A stretch of DNA of 64,000 bases, from assembly GCF_964036595.1 (NCBI RefSeq), contig NZ_OZ038523.1, positions 4,066,483-4,130,482 of the forward strand, given 5' to 3'. Source of the DNA: Tenacibaculum sp. 190524A05c (GTDB lineage: Bacteria > Bacteroidota > Bacteroidia > Flavobacteriales > Flavobacteriaceae). The position numbers and the translations under genes were made by a program. Each line of letters starts with the position of its first letter. The first letter of the stretch is position 1. Shown here piece by piece: positions 7,779 to 16,970 of this stretch. Under the pieces are notes generated by a model, which saw only the letters and a program-made list of their open reading frames with translations, was not told the DNA's origin and ran no database searches.

Positions 7779-10703
7779 TTGAAGATTTTAAAAAAAAATG
7801 ATATTGGAAAGTATTTCCAAAGAGCACTTTTATTTTTAATATACATCTATTCGGTAATTTCCGTTTCTGCTCAACATCCAGTTTATTATGAACTTACAGA
7901 GAAGGATGGATTACCTGATATTGAGTTTTATGATGTAGTTGAAGATAATAATGGATTTATTTGGCTAGCTGCAAATAAAGGGTTGTTCCGATACGATGGA
8001 AAAACATTTAAAAATTATACACATCCTCAAAAAAAAGGACTATCAGTTTTCAATCTTCAATTTGATAAACAAGGTCGTTTGTGGTGTAATAATATTTCAG
8101 GTCAGTATTTTTTTATTGAGAATGATATACTTCATTATTTTACAGATGTTAATGTCAAAAAGAAAGGACAACTATCTGAATTTTTCATTCATAATAATAA
8201 GTTATTTGTAAGTGGTGCAGGTATTTGTGTAACGATAGATATTCAAACAAAACAAAAAAAAAGAATAAGAGGAGGAACATCGGATAGTGCTTTTTTTAAG
8301 CATAATGATAGTGTGTTCTATGTTTTAAAAACCTCCGTTTATACTGAGTTTGACCAGTTTAAAAAGCCTGTAGATTATATTGATACCAAGGGTTCAATAG
8401 GAAACGGTTTACCCTATGTGAAAATCAGAAATCTTGGAGAAAAAAACGCCATTCTTTTGCAGGTTTATGATCCACATAAACGGGGAGTAAAGTTGTTTTT
8501 AAGAGAAAAAGGTAAAATTACCTCTTTACCGAAACAATTATTTAAGTCTCGAATTACAATTATTGATGCTTTAGTTGAAGATGATTTTATATGGATAGCC
8601 ACACCAAATGGATTACACACTTATACCTATAATAATAGCACATTTGAAAACCAAAACATATTTTTTAAGGATTATTATATTACGAAAATCTTAAAGGATC
8701 AACGAAATAACTACTGGGTAACTACTTTGAAAAATGGGATTTTTATTATTCCTAATAAGAACCTAAAATATTTTAAAGACTTTAAACATCATCATATTAC
8801 AGCATTAGAAAAATTAGATAATCAACGATTAATTTTTGGAACAAATAAAGGTCTATTAGTACAAAAGAATATAATAACAGGTAAAGTAAATAAACTAAAA
8901 TCATACTCCAGAGAGGGCATTAATATTATAGCTAGTAATGGGAATGGCAAGTTATTTATTAGTCATAATAACAAAGGTTATATAAAAACACAAAATAAAA
9001 GTCTTTTTGTTAATAATAGAGCTAGTAAATTTCCAGCGCCTAAAGGAGTATCCTTTATTAATCAGAATAAATTTGTGATTGGTCAGTTTGATAGATCAAG
9101 AATTTTCGATCTTAATAGTAATGAATTTACCAAAATAGAGCAGAAACGTTCTTATAGTACACATTATAATAAACAAACGGAGAAAATCTATATCGGTTAT
9201 GTCGATGGACTAGAATATTATAATAATAATGGTCTAGAAGGTCGCAAAATTATGTTTGATGATAAGCCTATTTTCGCTTTAGATATTACTAATACTTCTG
9301 ATAATGTAATATGGGTAGCTACTTTTTCTGATGGAATTATTGGGGTTAAAAATGGAGAAGTAATTAAAAATTACAACACAAATAACGGTTTACTTTCTAA
9401 TAATACATCAATAGTAAAAGCTAATGGCACTGATTTATGGATTGCTACTGATAAAGGGATACAAAGATTGGATACTAAATCCGAAAATTTTTATAACATT
9501 ACAACTAAAGATGGATTAACTACTTTCAATGTTGCTGATATTATTGTGTATGAAAATCAGGTGATTTTTGGTACTAATAATGGTTTATTCCAACTGGATA
9601 TATCGAAAGGCTTTAAACCTCAGAAACTTCCAAGTTTTTATATTACTAAAGTTTTAGTAAAGGATGAGGAGGTTGAAATAAAAGATGCGTATAAATTAAA
9701 TCCAGAAGAAAATAAATTACAATTTTTCTTTCATGCCAATGGATTCATGGCGGAAGAAGATTGTTACTATCAATATCGATTGCTTGGAGCATCTAATGAT
9801 TGGAATTACGTTTCTAAAAACAATAATCAAATAACTTTTAATAGTTTATCTCCAGGTAAATATACTTTTCAAATTAAAAAGGTCTTACAATCTAATAATC
9901 TTGAATCTTCTATAAAGTCAGTAGAAATAACTATTCAAAAACCGTATTATTTACAGCTATGGTTTATTGTATTATCCCTTACAATTCTAGCTGTATTAGT
10001 AATTCTATTAGTAAAATATAGAATACATAAACTTAAAAAACAGCAACAAGTATTTTTAGAGAAAGAAAGATTGCAAAATCAAATGGTAGCTTCCAAGTTG
10101 AAAAGTTTACAATCCCAACTTAATCCGCATTTCATATTTAATGCAATGAATGCTATACAGGGTTTAATTATAAAAGACAATAAAAAAAGTGCCTATACTT
10201 ATCTTAGTAAATTTGCATCTTTAATGCGAGATAATCTTGAAATGAGTGAAAGGAGTTTTGTTCATTTTAATGATGAAATAGCACATTTAAAAAAGTATTT
10301 AGATCTTGAAAAACTTCGTTTTGAGGATGCTTTTAATTATAAAATAGTTAATGCAGAAGACATTGATAATATAAAAATACCCTCAACTATTATTCAGCCA
10401 TTTATTGAAAATGCAATTAAGCATGGATTATTACATAAAAGAACTGGTGATAAAATAGTTATAATTTCATTTGAACAAAAGAGTAACACATTAATATGTA
10501 CTATTAAAGATAATGGAGTTGGAGTTGAAAAATCTAAACTGATTAATAAAAGTAATAATAGCAATTCATTTTCAACAAAAGCAATTGAGGAAAAGTTACT
10601 CCTTCTAAAAAAATATTACCAAACAGATATTGGTTTTGACTACGAAAAAGTAAACTCAGGAACTAAAGTTATACTTAGGATTCCATTTACTTATAATGAT
10701 TAG
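7779..10703 (+). CDS. Beta-propeller LytS-type sensor histidine kinase, module B
   Basis: Sensor kinase of 974 aa. The N-terminal signal sequence (about 1-32, ending VSAQ) is followed by a large region of reg_prop-type propeller repeats (GLPDIEFYDVVEDNNGFIW and similar, about 35-640), a Y_Y_Y domain (about 640-725), one membrane helix (about 726-750), a coiled coil, and a His_kinase domain with LNPHFIFN (His784), N box QPFIENAIKHG and G box DNGVGV. No receiver or DNA-binding domain is fused, so it must act through the adjacent LytTR regulator. No in-frame ATG precedes the signal sequence; TTG at 7779 is the best start, 18 nt after an in-frame stop. Such propellers often sense glycans or periplasmic ligands; its ligand is unknown. 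Confidence 0.9.
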   Translation: MKILKKNDIGKYFQRALLFLIYIYSVISVSAQHPVYYELTEKDGLPDIEFYDVVEDNNGFIWLAANKGLFRYDGKTFKNYTHPQKKGLSVFNLQFDKQGRLWCNNISGQYFFIENDILHYFTDVNVKKKGQLSEFFIHNNKLFVSGAGICVTIDIQTKQKKRIRGGTSDSAFFKHNDSVFYVLKTSVYTEFDQFKKPVDYIDTKGSIGNGLPYVKIRNLGEKNAILLQVYDPHKRGVKLFLREKGKITSLPKQLFKSRITIIDALVEDDFIWIATPNGLHTYTYNNSTFENQNIFFKDYYITKILKDQRNNYWVTTLKNGIFIIPNKNLKYFKDFKHHHITALEKLDNQRLIFGTNKGLLVQKNIITGKVNKLKSYSREGINIIASNGNGKLFISHNNKGYIKTQNKSLFVNNRASKFPAPKGVSFINQNKFVIGQFDRSRIFDLNSNEFTKIEQKRSYSTHYNKQTEKIYIGYVDGLEYYNNNGLEGRKIMFDDKPIFALDITNTSDNVIWVATFSDGIIGVKNGEVIKNYNTNNGLLSNNTSIVKANGTDLWIATDKGIQRLDTKSENFYNITTKDGLTTFNVADIIVYENQVIFGTNNGLFQLDISKGFKPQKLPSFYITKVLVKDEEVEIKDAYKLNPEENKLQFFFHANGFMAEEDCYYQYRLLGASNDWNYVSKNNNQITFNSLSPGKYTFQIKKVLQSNNLESSIKSVEITIQKPYYLQLWFIVLSLTILAVLVILLVKYRIHKLKKQQQVFLEKERLQNQMVASKLKSLQSQLNPHFIFNAMNAIQGLIIKDNKKSAYTYLSKFASLMRDNLEMSERSFVHFNDEIAHLKKYLDLEKLRFEDAFNYKIVNAEDIDNIKIPSTIIQPFIENAIKHGLLHKRTGDKIVIISFEQKSNTLICTIKDNGVGVEKSKLINKSNNSNSFSTKAIEEKLLLLKKYYQTDIGFDYEKVNSGTKVILRIPFTYND

Positions 10704-10708
10704 TATTT

Positions 10709-10743
10709 ATTAGGAAATAAATTCGAGTGTTAGGAAGTAAAAC
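10709..10743 (+). promoter_or_regulatory. Paired direct repeat, candidate LytTR operator before regulator B
   Basis: TATTAGGAAATAAA and TGTTAGGAAGTAAA have GG pairs at 10713 and 10733, exactly 20 bp apart. This is the cleanest of the three pairs. At 39 nt after the second GG lies TAAGTTTC (10768-10775), one base from TAnnTTTG, but it is almost against the first ATG. Autoregulation of regulator B is possible. Confidence 0.55.
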
Positions 10744-10776
10744 AAATTATAAATTAAATCAATTTACTAAGTTTCT

Positions 10777-11520
10777 ATGATGAAAGAAATGATAACAGCT
10801 ATACTTGTGGATGATGAAACATCAGCAAGAGACAATTTACGTTTTCTATTAAACTCATATTGTAATACAGTAGAAATTATTGGTGAAGCTTCTAATGTTG
10901 ATGATGCTATTATAGAAATTCATAATAAGAAACCTCAGTTAGTGTTTTTGGATATTGAAATGCCAGAGAAAAATGGATTTCAACTGCTACACGCCTTTCC
11001 TGATCCTTTATTTCAAGTAATATTTGTAACTGCATATAGTCAATATGCTATAAAAGCATTTAAAATTGCGGCGATAGATTATTTACTAAAACCAGTTGAG
11101 ATTGATATCCTTGTTAAATCTGTTGAAAAAGCTGTAATGCAAATTAATAAAACAATAGCCCAACAAGAACTCGAAGTACTTAGAGCTAATAAAACTGAAG
11201 TTACCAAAATTGGAGTGCCGTATCAACAAGGTTATGTAATTATAGATATTTCAGATATTGAAAGTATACAAGCAGATCGAATGTATAGTCGTATAAATAC
11301 GAAAAATCAAAAAACTTATGTGTCTGCAAAAAAACTACAATATTACGAAGAGTTACTAAGTGAAAATGGTATAATTCGAGTGCATCGATCTTGGCTTATA
11401 AATTTTTCTGCAATTACCTTATATTCTAAAAAAGATAGGGTTATAGAACTAAATCATAATAATCGAGTTCCGTTGAGTAAAGGATTTAAAAGCACTTTCG
11501 AAATGAACTTTAAAATGTAA
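10777..11520 (+). CDS. LytTR family response regulator, module B
   Basis: Response regulator of 247 aa, paralogous to the one at 2535. The receiver domain has VDDE near the start, phospho-acceptor Asp59 in FLDIEMP and LKPVE; the LytTR domain (about 150-247) has VHRSWLIN. It lies 73 nt after the propeller kinase and about 100 nt before surface protein B, mirroring module A. The start is uncertain: Met codons at 10777, 10780 and 10789 all precede the conserved AILVDDE. I kept the first. If the nearby TAAGTTTC is a real promoter, the start at 10789 would be favoured. Confidence 0.94.
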   Translation: MMKEMITAILVDDETSARDNLRFLLNSYCNTVEIIGEASNVDDAIIEIHNKKPQLVFLDIEMPEKNGFQLLHAFPDPLFQVIFVTAYSQYAIKAFKIAAIDYLLKPVEIDILVKSVEKAVMQINKTIAQQELEVLRANKTEVTKIGVPYQQGYVIIDISDIESIQADRMYSRINTKNQKTYVSAKKLQYYEELLSENGIIRVHRSWLINFSAITLYSKKDRVIELNHNNRVPLSKGFKSTFEMNFKM

Positions 11521-11532
11521 TTGGTCATGGTA

Positions 11533-11566
11533 TTCGGAAAAAAAAAAGACGCTTTGGAAGTATAAA
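11533..11566 (+). promoter_or_regulatory. Paired direct repeat, candidate LytTR operator of surface protein B
   Basis: TATTCGGAAAAAAA and GCTTTGGAAGTATAAA have GG pairs at 11536 and 11556, 20 bp apart. The second GG is 39 nt before the promoter TTTG at 11595, the same distance as in module A although the sequence between them is not conserved. That equal spacing argues for an activator site rather than chance. Confidence 0.6.
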
Positions 11567-11588
11567 AAGTTCTGATCAAATTCAATAG

Positions 11589-11598
11589 CATTCATTTG
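11589..11598 (+). promoter_or_regulatory. Putative promoter -7 element of surface protein B
   Basis: CATTCATTTG is followed by AGTATAAATATATTTAATTG and the ATG 28 nt later. The module A gene has nearly the same core and leader. TTTG matches the end of the Bacteroidetes -7 element; the TA part is missing. Confidence 0.45.
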
Positions 11599-11625
11599 TA
11601 GTATAAATATATTTAATTGAATGTT

Positions 11626-14600
11626 ATGGTTAAAAAAATACTTTTATTGTTAGTGGTATTTGTGATAACAACTAGCACAGCACAGGTTCCTACAAATGGG
11701 TTATTGTCCTATTATAAATTTTCTAATGGAAGCTTTACAAATGAAGTCACTAACGGGGTAAATCTTCAAACGGCTAACCTTTCTGTAACTAATCTTATTA
11801 GAGATAGATTTGGAGTTCAAATGGCTGCTTTGAATAGTAATTCGAATAATGATGGACTTAAAAGAGCTAACTTCTCTATATCAAATGCATCTACTTTGAG
11901 TTTTTGGATTAAAACTTCTGTAAATGATGCTAATAATAGACATATTATAGATAAATCAGATAAAGTTTTTCCTAACTTTAGTTCAGCTACCTCTCCAGTT
12001 GCAGGATTCAATAGTAGTGGTTTTTCAGTTGTCTTAAGAAATGGAAAAATAGGGTTAGAATATCGTTTTGCTAAATATCATTTTGCAACAAATATACAAT
12101 TTGCGAAAAGAGAGAATTTTGCAAACACAATAGTTTCTGATTCGCAATGGCATCATATTGCAGTTACATTTAATTTTTCTGATTTACCTAATCAAATAAA
12201 AAGAATTGTTACAAAAATTTACATTGATGGGGTTGAAGAAGGTGTTTTGTCTACTGACGAATTTAGATATAATCCTACCTCTGTATATGGAATAGATAAA
12301 AATGTTGATGCGTTTTTATTCAGAGCTGAAAAAAATTCATTCCCAAGTGTATATAATTATTCGTCTGATTTTGATGATTTAGCAATATTTAATCGAGTTT
12401 TATCTCTTAGTGAAATTCAAAATATCTATACAGAAAATAATGATTGTTTTGTCTCTAATGATGTTGATTTTTCAATAACAAATTTTGGAAATAACTCTGT
12501 TAATGTAAACATTAATGATACAGGGGATTTTGATATAGCTTATCATAAAGAAACAGATTCATTTTCTACAGCAACAATAGTTTCTGGAGTCTCAAGCGGT
12601 GTAACTACTTTACAAAATTTAGCTAAAAACGTAAATTATAAAATCTACGTAAAGCAACAGGTATGTTCAGATCCAATGTTAGGTTGGTCTTCTCCTAAGA
12701 CTACTTTATTACCAGGTCCTTTTTTCGTAAACGTTAACGCGACCGGAAATAATACAGGTTCCGATTGGGCTAATGCATTCAATAATATACAAAATGCCTT
12801 AGATGTAGCAGGTGCTAATGGAGAGATTTGGGTAGCTAAGGGCGTATATGTTCCTACAACAACATCTAGAAGTGTTTCTTTAGAATTTAGAAACTCAGGA
12901 TTAAAAGTTTATGGTGGTTTTGCTGGAACTGAAACATCATTGTCAGACAGGGATATGTCATTAATTCATACTACAAATGAAACTATATTTAGTGGTGATT
13001 TAAATGGAGATGATAATGGAACAATCAATTTTACAGAGACTACACGTTCTGAGAATAGTTATCGAGTAGTCAATGTTACTAAAGATAACATTGTAATAGA
13101 TGGAATTACTATTTCAGGAGGTAATGCGAATGGTTCAGGAAACGATAGATACGGATCTGCTTTAAGCGTGAATACTGGTGTAGTGAATTTTACAATAAGA
13201 AATTCACATTTTAAAGATAATACTAGTGTTTTAGGAGCTTTATATTTAAGAGCACAATCTAATAATATGTTAAATTATACTGTTGATGCTTGTATTTTTG
13301 AAAATAATTTAAGTTCAAATGTAGCAGCAGGTATTTATGTATTGCCAGAAGCAAATACCACAATGAATTTCACGTTAACGAATTCACTATTTAATAATAA
13401 TCGTACTGCAAATAATGGCTCTGCTCTAGGACATGGGTTAAGTACAGTTTGGTTGCGTTCATTTAATTCTGGAAATCAAATAGATGCTACTATTGTTAAT
13501 AATACTTTTGTTAATAATAGAAATGAAGGTACAGGAAATTCAGATTTTGCAACTTTTGGCATAAGTCAACAAAATGGAACCTATGGAACTGTTAATATAG
13601 CTAATAATATTTTTTGGGGTAATACAAATAATTCAGGTAATACCGCCTTAGCTTTTGGAAAAAGAACAGATAATAGTATTGCTTCTGGATTAACAGTGTT
13701 TAATAGTATTGATGAACAAGGTTTTTCTAATATTTCTTCAGGAAATTTAACAAATACATCTAATTCCGATCCATTATTTACAAATGTTACTGGCGGAGAT
13801 TTTACATTACAAAGTAATTCTCCTGCAATAGATTCTGGTAGTAACACTAAAATTCCAGCTAGTATTTCAGTAGATTTATTAAATAATAATAGAATTCATA
13901 ATACTAATGTGGATATTGGGGCTTATGAATTTGGAGCTTCACCTTTCATAATTCAACACACATTAACATTAAATGCTACAAATGGAACAGTAAGCACAAA
14001 TCCAAATCCAACAGGAGGGACTTATGATAATGGAACTTCAGTTGTATTAACAGCTACACCAGCTTCAGGATATCAATTTGATGGATGGAGCGGCGATGCC
14101 ACAGGAACTACAAATCCGTTAACAATTGTTATGAACGAGGATAAAACTATTGCACCAATGTTTAGTCTAATCCCTGTCCAATATACATTAACTATTAATG
14201 CTTCAAATGGTACAGTTAGTACAAATCCAAATGCAACAGGAGGAACTTACGATGATGGAACATCAGTTGAATTGACAGCTACTCCAGCTTCAGGATATCA
14301 ATTTGACGGTTGGAGTGGAGATGCTACAGGAACTACAAATCCATTAACGATCACTATGGATGCTGACAAAACAGTTACAGCAATGTTCAGTAAAATTCAA
14401 CGTAGATTAACTATTAATGCTTCAAATGGTACAGTTAGTACAAATCCAAATCCAACAGGAGGAACGTATGATGATGGGACTTCAGTTGTATTAACAGCAA
14501 TACCCGCTACTTCGGGGTATCAATTTGATGGTTGGAGTGGCGATGCAACGGGCACAACAAATCCATTGACAATTGTTATGGATTCTGATAAAACAGTTAC

Positions 14601-15792
14601 AGCAATGTTCAGTAAAATTCAACGTACATTAACAATTAATGCTACAAATGGATCAGTGAGCACAAACCCAAATCCACTAGGAGGAACTTACGATGATGGA
14701 ACATCAGTTGAGTTGACAGCTACTCCAGATGCAGGATATCAATTTGATGGTTGGAGTGGAAATGCTACTGGAACAACAAATCCATTAACAATTGTTATGG
14801 ATTCTGATAAAACAGTTACAGCAATGTTCAGTAAAATTCAACGTACATTAACAATTAATGCTACAAATGGATCAGTGAGCACAAACCCAAATCCAGTAGG
14901 AGGAACTTACGATGATGGAACATCAGTTGAGTTGACAGCTACTCCAGATGCAGGATATCAATTTGATGGTTGGAGTGGAAATGCTACTGGAACAACAAAT
15001 CCATTGACAATTGTTATGGATTCTGATAAAACAGTTACAGCAATGTTCAGTAAAATTCAACGCACATTAACTCTAAATGCTACAAATGGAACAGTAAGCA
15101 CAAATCCAAATCCAACAGGAGGAACATACGATGATGGAACATCAGTTCAATTGACAGCTACTCCAGATGCAGGATATCAATTTGATGGATGGAGTGGAGA
15201 CGCTACAGGCACAACAAATCCATTAACGATTACTATGGATGCTGATAAAACCGTTACAGCAATATTCAGTAAGATCCAACGTACATTAACTATAAATGCT
15301 ACTAACGGAACAGTAAACGTAACTAATCCATTTGCACTAAAAGAAGTTGGAGTTAACGGTGGAAAAGTAAATACTCAAACAGGGCAATTTGACGATGGTA
15401 CAACAATTAGGTTAACAGCTGTCCCTGATTCAGGATACCAATTTGATGGATGGAGCGGAGATGCAACAGGTACTACAAATCCAATAGATATTGTAATGGA
15501 TTCAGATAAAACTGTTACAGCTATGTTTAGTGCAGTTACTGCGAGCGTGGTTGATGAGGAATTTAATAAAGGAGTTAAAGCTTATCCTATTCCAGTATCA
15601 AATGTCTTAACTGTTGATGTTCTTAATAATTATGAGATTAAAAGAATTGTAATTTATAGTATTCTCGGTAAAAGAATTATAGAAACGAAAGAATCAAAAA
15701 TTGATGTTTCTAATTTAGTTAACGGAGTTTACATTTTAAAAGTTACAGATTCAGAGGGAAGAGTTGCATCTAGAAGAATAATTAAGAAATAG
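11626..15792 (+). CDS. Large T9SS-exported surface protein B (LamG, beta-helix, InlB-like repeats)
   Basis: Secreted protein of 1388 aa from the ATG at 11626, with signal peptide MVKKILLLLVVFVITTSTAQ. Domains: a LamG/concanavalin-like fold (about 22-265, with WHHIAVTF, KIYIDGVEEG and DDLAIFNRVLS), a fibronectin-like segment (about 268-365), a right-handed beta-helix clearly homologous to that of surface protein A (about 370-770), seven InlB-like repeats (about 778-1300) and a type A T9SS sorting domain (about 1308-1388). The N-terminal binding region differs completely from protein A while the rest matches, giving a swapped-head, constant-stalk design. The LamG domain suggests glycan binding. 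It is probably controlled by the module B kinase and regulator. Confidence 0.9.
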   Translation: MVKKILLLLVVFVITTSTAQVPTNGLLSYYKFSNGSFTNEVTNGVNLQTANLSVTNLIRDRFGVQMAALNSNSNNDGLKRANFSISNASTLSFWIKTSVNDANNRHIIDKSDKVFPNFSSATSPVAGFNSSGFSVVLRNGKIGLEYRFAKYHFATNIQFAKRENFANTIVSDSQWHHIAVTFNFSDLPNQIKRIVTKIYIDGVEEGVLSTDEFRYNPTSVYGIDKNVDAFLFRAEKNSFPSVYNYSSDFDDLAIFNRVLSLSEIQNIYTENNDCFVSNDVDFSITNFGNNSVNVNINDTGDFDIAYHKETDSFSTATIVSGVSSGVTTLQNLAKNVNYKIYVKQQVCSDPMLGWSSPKTTLLPGPFFVNVNATGNNTGSDWANAFNNIQNALDVAGANGEIWVAKGVYVPTTTSRSVSLEFRNSGLKVYGGFAGTETSLSDRDMSLIHTTNETIFSGDLNGDDNGTINFTETTRSENSYRVVNVTKDNIVIDGITISGGNANGSGNDRYGSALSVNTGVVNFTIRNSHFKDNTSVLGALYLRAQSNNMLNYTVDACIFENNLSSNVAAGIYVLPEANTTMNFTLTNSLFNNNRTANNGSALGHGLSTVWLRSFNSGNQIDATIVNNTFVNNRNEGTGNSDFATFGISQQNGTYGTVNIANNIFWGNTNNSGNTALAFGKRTDNSIASGLTVFNSIDEQGFSNISSGNLTNTSNSDPLFTNVTGGDFTLQSNSPAIDSGSNTKIPASISVDLLNNNRIHNTNVDIGAYEFGASPFIIQHTLTLNATNGTVSTNPNPTGGTYDNGTSVVLTATPASGYQFDGWSGDATGTTNPLTIVMNEDKTIAPMFSLIPVQYTLTINASNGTVSTNPNATGGTYDDGTSVELTATPASGYQFDGWSGDATGTTNPLTITMDADKTVTAMFSKIQRRLTINASNGTVSTNPNPTGGTYDDGTSVVLTAIPATSGYQFDGWSGDATGTTNPLTIVMDSDKTVTAMFSKIQRTLTINATNGSVSTNPNPLGGTYDDGTSVELTATPDAGYQFDGWSGNATGTTNPLTIVMDSDKTVTAMFSKIQRTLTINATNGSVSTNPNPVGGTYDDGTSVELTATPDAGYQFDGWSGNATGTTNPLTIVMDSDKTVTAMFSKIQRTLTLNATNGTVSTNPNPTGGTYDDGTSVQLTATPDAGYQFDGWSGDATGTTNPLTITMDADKTVTAIFSKIQRTLTINATNGTVNVTNPFALKEVGVNGGKVNTQTGQFDDGTTIRLTAVPDSGYQFDGWSGDATGTTNPIDIVMDSDKTVTAMFSAVTASVVDEEFNKGVKAYPIPVSNVLTVDVLNNYEIKRIVIYSILGKRIIETKESKIDVSNLVNGVYILKVTDSEGRVASRRIIKK
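13957..15534 (+). repeat. Seven InlB-like protein repeats in surface protein B
   Basis: Seven in-frame units; the period of the fourth to sixth is exactly 219 bp (73 aa), with units starting at 14623, 14842 and 15061. Units 4 and 5 differ by only about two bases, so this duplication is very recent. The last unit carries an unusual insertion (NPFALKEVGVNGGKVNTQTG). The units are the same family as in surface protein A. Confidence 0.88.
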
Positions 15793-15888
15793 GTATGCAA
15801 AAAATAAAAAAATATCAACTCGAAATTTTGCTCTTTGTGTTGTACGGTATATTATTTTATTTAATGTTTTGCATATTTTAAATCAAAA
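15508..15888 (+). repeat. Duplicated 381-bp 3' module, copy 2
   Basis: Gap-free, near-identical partner of 7291-7671, covering the end of the repeats, the sorting domain, the stop codon and the structured 3' UTR. The UTR arms here are TATGCAAAA at 15794-15802 and TTTTGCATA at 15867-15875. After 15888 the two loci carry unrelated terminators. Confidence 0.85.
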
Positions 15889-15916
15889 CCTGAGGTGTTA
15901 AAGCCTCAGGTTTTTT
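15887..15916 (+). terminator. Rho-independent terminator after surface protein B
   Basis: AACCTGAGG and CCTCAGGTT form a perfect 9-bp stem with an eight-base loop, followed by a run of T. It directly abuts the duplicated 3' module. Confidence 0.85.
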
Positions 15917-15927
15917 ATTTTTAGAGT

Positions 15928-16350
15928 ATGAAGTTTTATCAAAAAGAAATAGTTCTTCCTAGATTTGAGAGAGGATATCATTTAATTACCGAGTTATTAC
16001 GAAAAGAAATGCCAGAAATAACTTCAATTTCAATAGGACAATTTCAAGTATTTATTAAACATACTTCGGCAAGTTTAACTATAAATGAAAATGCAGATCC
16101 GACTGTGCGAATGGATTTTGAGACTCATATTAATAAAATGATTCCTGAAAACATGCCTTACTATAAACATGATTATGAAGGATCGGATGATATGCCAGCA
16201 CATATTAAATCCTCAATGTTGGGATGTCAAGTTCTAATCCCAATAACTAAGGGTGAACTTAATTTGGGAACTTGGCAAGGTATTTACCTTGGCGAACACA
16301 GAAATTATGGGGGAAATCGAAAGGTTGTGATTACTGTATTTGGTGTATAA
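15928..16350 (+). CDS. YjbQ/UPF0047 family protein
   Basis: Protein of 140 aa covering the whole YjbQ (UPF0047) family, which some databases name secondary thiamine-phosphate synthase. Visible family marks are IKHTSASLTINENADPTVR, the HDYEGSDDMPAHIKSS block and the C-terminal LGTWQGIYLGEHR. The conserved His and Asp/Glu residues likely form the active site. The in vivo role is poorly established; weak thiamine phosphate synthase activity has been reported for the family. It begins 12 nt after the preceding terminator and ends two bases before a convergent gene, so it is a small unit of its own. Confidence 0.9.
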   Translation: MKFYQKEIVLPRFERGYHLITELLRKEMPEITSISIGQFQVFIKHTSASLTINENADPTVRMDFETHINKMIPENMPYYKHDYEGSDDMPAHIKSSMLGCQVLIPITKGELNLGTWQGIYLGEHRNYGGNRKVVITVFGV

Positions 16351-16352
16351 CC

Positions 16353-16781
16353 TTATTTGTAGTCATTGTTTATACCAATACTAAAACCAAAACGAGTTTC
16401 ACTTTCACTTCCTAATCGATGAATCGCTATTTTTCCTAATCCGATTTTACTGAACTCGTTGTACGTAATATCGTCTTCTTCAAAAAATAACTTACCGTTA
16501 AAACTTTTTTGAGGTACATATTCACTCGGATTATTATTTCCTTGATAAACGCTCAATGATAAAATTTGATCATTTTCATTTATACTACAAGAGAAACCAA
16601 AATCATCCCAAATAAGGTACTCATTGCTACTATCTATTTTTCTAGTAGGCTCTCCAAAAATGGTTAATAAATCACTATATATGCAGGGGAAGTTTAATAA
16701 GTGGTCATTAACTTTTAGGAAATCAGTTGAACAGTGAATATTAAATTCTTTCTGTTTCTTTTTCTTAAAAAACTTAAGCAT
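16353..16781 (-). CDS. Hypothetical protein, 142 aa
   Basis: I do not recognise this protein with confidence. It has 142 aa, a basic N-terminus (MLKFFKKKKQ), no signal peptide and no membrane segment, and a mixed alpha/beta look with several aromatic residues (EYLIWDDFGFSCSINEND). It resembles small cytoplasmic proteins of the SMI1 or immunity-like sort only in general character. It is convergent with the YjbQ gene, two bases apart, and divergent from the dehydrogenase gene. Codon use fits the neighbours. Confidence 0.7.
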   Translation of the reverse strand: MLKFFKKKKQKEFNIHCSTDFLKVNDHLLNFPCIYSDLLTIFGEPTRKIDSSNEYLIWDDFGFSCSINENDQILSLSVYQGNNNPSEYVPQKSFNGKLFFEEDDITYNEFSKIGLGKIAIHRLGSESETRFGFSIGINNDYK

Positions 16782-16940
16782 AATGTTTTAAAAAAATCTT
16801 TTTTCAAAAGTAAATCTATAAAAATATATGACGTGAAAAACAGGAAAAACATGTTTTTTTTAACAGTTAAACCTACTAAAACGTTATATGTCTAAAACTA
16901 AATAAATAAACTTTACCGAATATATGTTTGAACACTTTCG

Positions 16941-16948
16941 TAAATTTG
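16941..16948 (+). promoter_or_regulatory. TAnnTTTG promoter element before the dehydrogenase gene
   Basis: TAAATTTG matches the Bacteroidetes -7 consensus exactly and lies 23 nt before the ATG at 16971. That distance recurs at other genes in this window. Confidence 0.5.
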
Positions 16949-16970
16949 TGTACACAAAATTTTATGGTCT

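Noticed and set aside
6025..15534. CRISPR-like or mobile direct repeats within the two large genes.
   Set aside because: The repeats are in frame, about 215-219 bp long and code for InlB-like protein units; there are no short identical repeats with unique spacers and no cas genes.
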